Origin: Bryobacteraceae bacterium
GTDB lineage: Bacteria > Acidobacteriota > Terriglobia > Bryobacterales > Bryobacteraceae
Assembly (NCBI GenBank): GCA_026002855.1
Contig: BPGD01000001.1
Span: 1,763,972 to 1,827,971, forward strand
Direction: 5' to 3'
DNA: 64,000 nucleotides
The notes below the pieces were generated by a model. It worked only from the letters and a program-made list of their open reading frames with translations. It had not been told where the DNA came from and made no database searches. Shown piece after piece: positions 60,755-64,000 of this stretch. Position 1 is the stretch's first letter. Each line of letters starts with the position of its first letter. A program made the position numbers and the translations under genes.

Positions 60755-62023
60755 ATGGCCCACCGCAACCTGCATGGTGCGCACCCTTCGACGGCCGTCC
60801 TGACCCGCGGCTTCGACCCGCGTCTGAGCGTTGGCAGCGCCCGACCTGCCGTGTTCCGCAGCTCCACCTATGTCTTTTCGAGCCCCGAAGCCGCCGAGCG
60901 CGCCTTCGCGCTGCTTGTCGGCAAGGCGGAGCCCGAGCCGGGCGAGCAGCCGGAGCTGATCTATTCGCGCTTCAACCACCCGAACGCGGAAATCCTGGAA
61001 GACCAGATCGTGCCGCTCGAAGAAGGCGCCGAATGGGCGATCGTGTTCAACTCGGGCATGGCCGCGATCATGACGACGCTGCTCGCGCTGCTCAGGCCCG
61101 GCGACGCGATGGTCTACACCGTCCCGCTGTATGGCGGCACGCAGCATCTGATCCACGAGTTTCTGGAGCCGCTGGGCATCCGCTGCGTGCCGGTGATCGC
61201 GGGCCATTCGGCCGAAATCGACGAGGCCATCCGCACCACGCCGAACCTGAAAATGGTCTTCATCGAGACGCCCGCCAACCCGACGATGGTGATGACTGAT
61301 ATCAAGCGGGCGGCGCTGACGGCGGCCTCGCTGGATCCGAAGCCCGCCGTGCTGGTCGACAACACCTTCCTCGGCCCGGCCTTTCAGCACCCGCTGACGC
61401 TGGGCGCTGACCTGGTAGTGTATTCGGCCACCAAGTACCTGGGCGGGTTTTCTGATCTGCTGGCCGGCGTGGTGCTGGGCGCCGACCGGCGTTTCGACAA
61501 GCCGATCCGCTCGAAGCGCAGCCTGTTTGGCAACATCCTTCAGCCCGACGAATGCTGGATCCTCGACGGGCGGTTGCCCACGGTGAGCCTGCGGATGAAC
61601 CGGCAGTCGAAGAACGCGCAGCGCATCGCCGAGAGCCTGGTGAAGCGGCCCGAGATCCGCCGCGTGTACTATCCGACGCTGTTCGACGATCCCGAGCAGA
61701 TCCGCATCCGGCTCTCGCAGTGCGACTATCCCGGAGCGATGATCGCGCTGGACCTGCACGGCGGCAAACCGGCGGCGTTCGAATTCCTGCGCAGCCTCCG
61801 GCTGGCGCACAACGCCGTCTCGCTGGGCGGCATGGAGACGCTTGTGTGTCATCCGGCCACCACGACGCACGCCGGTTGCACGGAAGAGGAGCGCCGCATC
61901 GCCGGTATTACCGAGGGCATGGTGCGCATCTCGGTGGGCGTGGAGGACTGGCGCGACCTGCTGGCTGACTTTACACAGGCGCTCGATCGCGTGGCCGCGC
62001 TGCTGGCCGCGCAGACCCGCTAG
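60755..62023 (+). CDS. Cys/Met metabolism PLP-dependent enzyme (cystathionine gamma-synthase/lyase family)
   Basis: 422 residues from ATG 60755 with GGAGG upstream. 'YSRFNHPNAEILED', the PLP lysine in YSATKYLGG (K227) and a C-terminal 'SLGGMETLVCHPATTTH' block fit the family. Members include cystathionine gamma-synthase, O-acetylhomoserine sulfhydrylase and methionine gamma-lyase; sequence reading alone cannot separate them. Homoserine dehydrogenase (30206) could supply the precursor. It converges on the CPBP gene. Confidence 0.9.
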   Translation: MAHRNLHGAHPSTAVLTRGFDPRLSVGSARPAVFRSSTYVFSSPEAAERAFALLVGKAEPEPGEQPELIYSRFNHPNAEILEDQIVPLEEGAEWAIVFNSGMAAIMTTLLALLRPGDAMVYTVPLYGGTQHLIHEFLEPLGIRCVPVIAGHSAEIDEAIRTTPNLKMVFIETPANPTMVMTDIKRAALTAASLDPKPAVLVDNTFLGPAFQHPLTLGADLVVYSATKYLGGFSDLLAGVVLGADRRFDKPIRSKRSLFGNILQPDECWILDGRLPTVSLRMNRQSKNAQRIAESLVKRPEIRRVYYPTLFDDPEQIRIRLSQCDYPGAMIALDLHGGKPAAFEFLRSLRLAHNAVSLGGMETLVCHPATTTHAGCTEEERRIAGITEGMVRISVGVEDWRDLLADFTQALDRVAALLAAQTR

Positions 62024-62029
62024 CCTGCC

Positions 62030-62893
62030 TCAGCGGAAAAAGGTGCGCCATGCGGTCACCGTGAGGGCGTGCGTGACCATCGACGCCCGGATGCCTCTCC
62101 CGGCCCGGTAAGCGAGCCCGTAGAAGACGCCCGCCGCGGCGGCGACGACGGCGAACCGCCAGTTGGGGAACTCGCGGAAGCCGAGGTGCGCCAGCCCGAA
62201 CAGCGCCGAAGCCGGCCAGAGGCCGATGCGCGGCTGAAGCAGGCCGCGGAAGAAGAACTCCTCGCTCAGGGCGACCACCCAGAGAATGCCGAAAAAGACA
62301 GCCGCGGCTCTGGCGGCCGTCCAGGCCCACGGCCCCTCCGGCAGCGCCGGCCGCGCGAAGCCGGTGACCCAGGCGAGCGCCAGCGCCACCGGGATCAACA
62401 AAACAAAATAGAGAAATCCTGTTTTCCACTCGCGTGCCTGGGGCCAGAACCCGAAGTGGACTCCCTCCGGCTCCAGGTCCCGCAGCACGGTGATCACCGT
62501 CGTGCGAACCCACATGAGCTGGCCGAGAAATTCCATCCGCAACTCTCCGGCGGGCGGATAGAACAGGCGGAACGTCTTCAGCAGGATGGGCGCCGCGGCC
62601 AGCGCGGTCACCCAGATCCATCCGTGCCGCCGGCGCGACAGAGGCGGGCTGAGGCCGACAAATACGGCGGCCATGGCGCCCAGCCCCAGCACGCTCTTCA
62701 GGCTGCTCACCGGAAGGGCAACATGATAGAGCGCGCAGGACAGCGGGGCCGCCACCACCAGCATGCGGCGCTGCCACCGCCGGCGCCAGCTCTCGCGCGC
62801 CATCGATGCGTACATGGCGGCTTCCACGAGCACGGCAACCGCCACCCATGTGAGCAGCGCCGGATCGCCGCCGAGCCTGTCGAGCCACGGCAT
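62030..62893 (-). CDS. CPBP family intramembrane metalloprotease
   Basis: 287 residues with about eight membrane helices. Motif 1 'SEEFFFRGLLQ' (EExxxR), motif 2 'FGLAHLGF' and motif 3 'SMVTHALTV' are present, so the glutamates and histidines needed for catalysis are there. Related enzymes cleave prenylated or membrane peptides, or act in immunity and export. It is alone on its strand; next gene starts divergently 107 nt away. Confidence 0.9.
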   Translation of the reverse strand: MPWLDRLGGDPALLTWVAVAVLVEAAMYASMARESWRRRWQRRMLVVAAPLSCALYHVALPVSSLKSVLGLGAMAAVFVGLSPPLSRRRHGWIWVTALAAAPILLKTFRLFYPPAGELRMEFLGQLMWVRTTVITVLRDLEPEGVHFGFWPQAREWKTGFLYFVLLIPVALALAWVTGFARPALPEGPWAWTAARAAAVFFGILWVVALSEEFFFRGLLQPRIGLWPASALFGLAHLGFREFPNWRFAVVAAAAGVFYGLAYRAGRGIRASMVTHALTVTAWRTFFR

Positions 62894-62999
62894 TTCCTTT
62901 CAGACTATCAGGCAGCCGCCCGACGCCGGGATCCTGCGGCCGCCGCGGCGAGGTGTAGAATCAGTGCAAGCCCGTAAGGGCCGGAAGGAACCACACGCC

Positions 63000-63890
63000 A
63001 TGAACCGCCGCGATTTTCTTGCCGGTACCGTTGCTGGCGCGGCTGCTGCGCAGACCGCCCAGGCTCGGCTCCCCATCCGCAAAGGCATTTACTGGAGCAT
63101 GCTCCCCTCGAAGCTCTCCGTGGAGGAACGCTTCGCGCTGGCCAAAGAGTGCGGCTTCCAGTCCATCGAGCTTCCCACGATGGACGAGCCTTCCCAGGTG
63201 GAAGAGGCGCTGGCCGCCAGCCGCAAGACCGGCGTGCCCATCCACTCGGTGATGAACCGCGACCACTGGAAGTTCCCGCTATCGAGCCCGGATCCGGCCG
63301 TGGTGGAAAAGTGCGTGCACGGCATCGAAACCAGCATCCGGAACGCGAAGGCATGGGGCGCGGAGACGGTGCTGCTGGTGCCCGCCGTCGTGAATCCGGA
63401 GACCAGTTACCGCGAAGCCTGGGACCGCTCGACGGCGCAGATCCGCAAGCTGCTGCCAATGGCGCGCGAGAACCGGGTGATCATCGGCATTGAAGAAGTC
63501 TGGAACAAGTTCCTGCTCAGCCCGCTCGAAATGGCGCAGTATGTGGACCAGTTCCAGAGCCCCTGGGTGCGCGCCTACTGCGACGTTGGCAACATGGTGC
63601 TTTACGGATATCCGCAGGACTGGATCCGGACGCTCGGCAAACGTATCGTCAAGGTGCACCTGAAAGACTTCGCCTGGAGGACCTACACGATTCCCGGCGA
63701 CCCGCCGCAGCGAAAGCGCGTGCCCGAGTTCGTGGATCTGCGGGAAGGCGAGATCGACTGGAAGGCCGTCTACAGGGCGCTCCACGAAGTCGGCTACCGG
63801 GGAGACGCCACGGTGGAGCTGCGAGGCGGCGACGCCGAGTATCTGAAAGACGTAAGCCGCCGCGTGGATCTGATTCTGGAAGGCGCCTGA
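63000..63890 (+). CDS. Tat-exported sugar phosphate isomerase/epimerase-like protein (AP endonuclease 2 barrel)
   Basis: 296 residues from ATG 63000 (GGAAGGA upstream). Tat start MNRRDFLAGTVAGAAAA. The barrel has 'GFQSIELP', 'ETVLLVPAVV', 'IIGIEEVWNKF' (metal Glu), 'YCDVGNMV' and 'KVHLKDF', giving the E/D/H/E metal site of xylose-isomerase-like enzymes. Related proteins include 3-keto-glycoside eliminases, so a link with DUF1080 is possible but not shown. Probable -10 TAGAAT at about 62956. Confidence 0.85.
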   Translation: MNRRDFLAGTVAGAAAAQTAQARLPIRKGIYWSMLPSKLSVEERFALAKECGFQSIELPTMDEPSQVEEALAASRKTGVPIHSVMNRDHWKFPLSSPDPAVVEKCVHGIETSIRNAKAWGAETVLLVPAVVNPETSYREAWDRSTAQIRKLLPMARENRVIIGIEEVWNKFLLSPLEMAQYVDQFQSPWVRAYCDVGNMVLYGYPQDWIRTLGKRIVKVHLKDFAWRTYTIPGDPPQRKRVPEFVDLREGEIDWKAVYRALHEVGYRGDATVELRGGDAEYLKDVSRRVDLILEGA

Positions 63891-63933
63891 GGCAGCGCGC
63901 GCCGGCGCACGGGCGCGGGGGAGAGCCGAAATC

Positions 63934-64000
63934 ATGAAGAAATTCCTGCTGGGAGTGCTGGCCGGATTCCTTATCGCCGGCGTGACCGCGGTGGTGCTCG
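63934..64000 (+). CDS. Membrane-anchored or exported protein, 3'-truncated by window edge
   Basis: Only 22 codons are visible: MKKFLLGVLAGFLIAGVTAV and two more. This is a signal peptide or N-terminal anchor; the ATG is preceded by GGGGGAGAG. Product cannot be told from this fragment. Confidence 0.55.
   Translation, partial: MKKFLLGVLAGFLIAGVTAVVL

Overview
The window is a GC-rich bacterial chromosome segment spanning the replication origin. Two proteins (3-2288 and 21923-23794) end in what looks like the roughly 230-residue 'Solibacter C-terminal' module (TIGR03437 type). Together with the many exported enzymes, the Tat-signal sugar enzymes and the DUF1080/RraA-like families, this points to Acidobacteriota, class Terriglobia (Solibacteres), order Bryobacterales. 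That placement is inferred from protein families; there is no rRNA in the window to confirm it. There are no insertion sequences, no phage genes and no CRISPR array. Two tRNA genes are present: Gly-GCC and Arg-CCT.

Layout. 1-3 kb: a truncated beta-propeller protein and a small outer-membrane barrel. 3-13 kb: the origin block, all on the minus strand: mnmG-rsmG-parA-parB (with two parS sites between parA and rsmG), tRNA-Gly, a probable oriC (about 8.16-8.57 kb) and dnaA-dnaN-gyrB. recF is absent from its usual place between dnaN and gyrB. 13-19.4 kb, rightward: purD, tRNA-Arg, dnaE, accA and a small membrane protein. 19.4-28.3 kb: hsp20 with a strong promoter and a possible RNA thermometer, a histidine kinase, an exported methyltransferase-like protein, a BNR/Solibacter-domain protein, a FecR-domain protein, a three-gene cluster ending in a PIG-L deacetylase, an MFS transporter and a NodB-type deacetylase. 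28.3-38.5 kb: gap, an exported RraA-like protein, homoserine dehydrogenase, a DUF4139 protein, an orphan receiver domain, glgB with an unknown partner, adenosine-deaminase-like, cysE and a LOG-family protein.

38.5-49.2 kb is the accessory carbohydrate section. It holds a lactate-permease homologue, an exported RraA-like aldolase homologue, a Tat-exported enolase-superfamily dehydratase homologue, a DUF1080 glycoside hydrolase/lyase homologue, a sugar-porter MFS, an alpha-L-fucosidase and a large exported protein joining two VOC (glyoxalase-fold) modules to a clan GH-A, agarase-like hydrolase. 49.2-64 kb: arginine decarboxylase, an SDR, a NodB-like exported protein, a P1/S58 peptidase, an Mla-type lipid transport operon (mlaE-mlaF-mlaD) followed by a ChbG/HpnK deacetylase, a ferredoxin, galU, a 30-residue membrane peptide, DinB, a small HTH protein, a Cys/Met-metabolism PLP enzyme, a CPBP protease, a Tat-exported sugar isomerase/epimerase-like protein and the start of one more gene.

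Points most worth following: an 11-bp-phased array of four CCACA motifs over the dnaA start; the VOC/GH-A fusion; a possible periplasmic sugar-acid dehydratase + aldolase + permease module; an MlaF ATPase whose Walker B glutamate is serine; five exact 34-residue repeats in MlaD; a hairpin over the hsp20 Shine-Dalgarno; and several genes whose -10-like hexamer lies only 7-9 nt upstream of the start codon, suggesting leaderless mRNAs.
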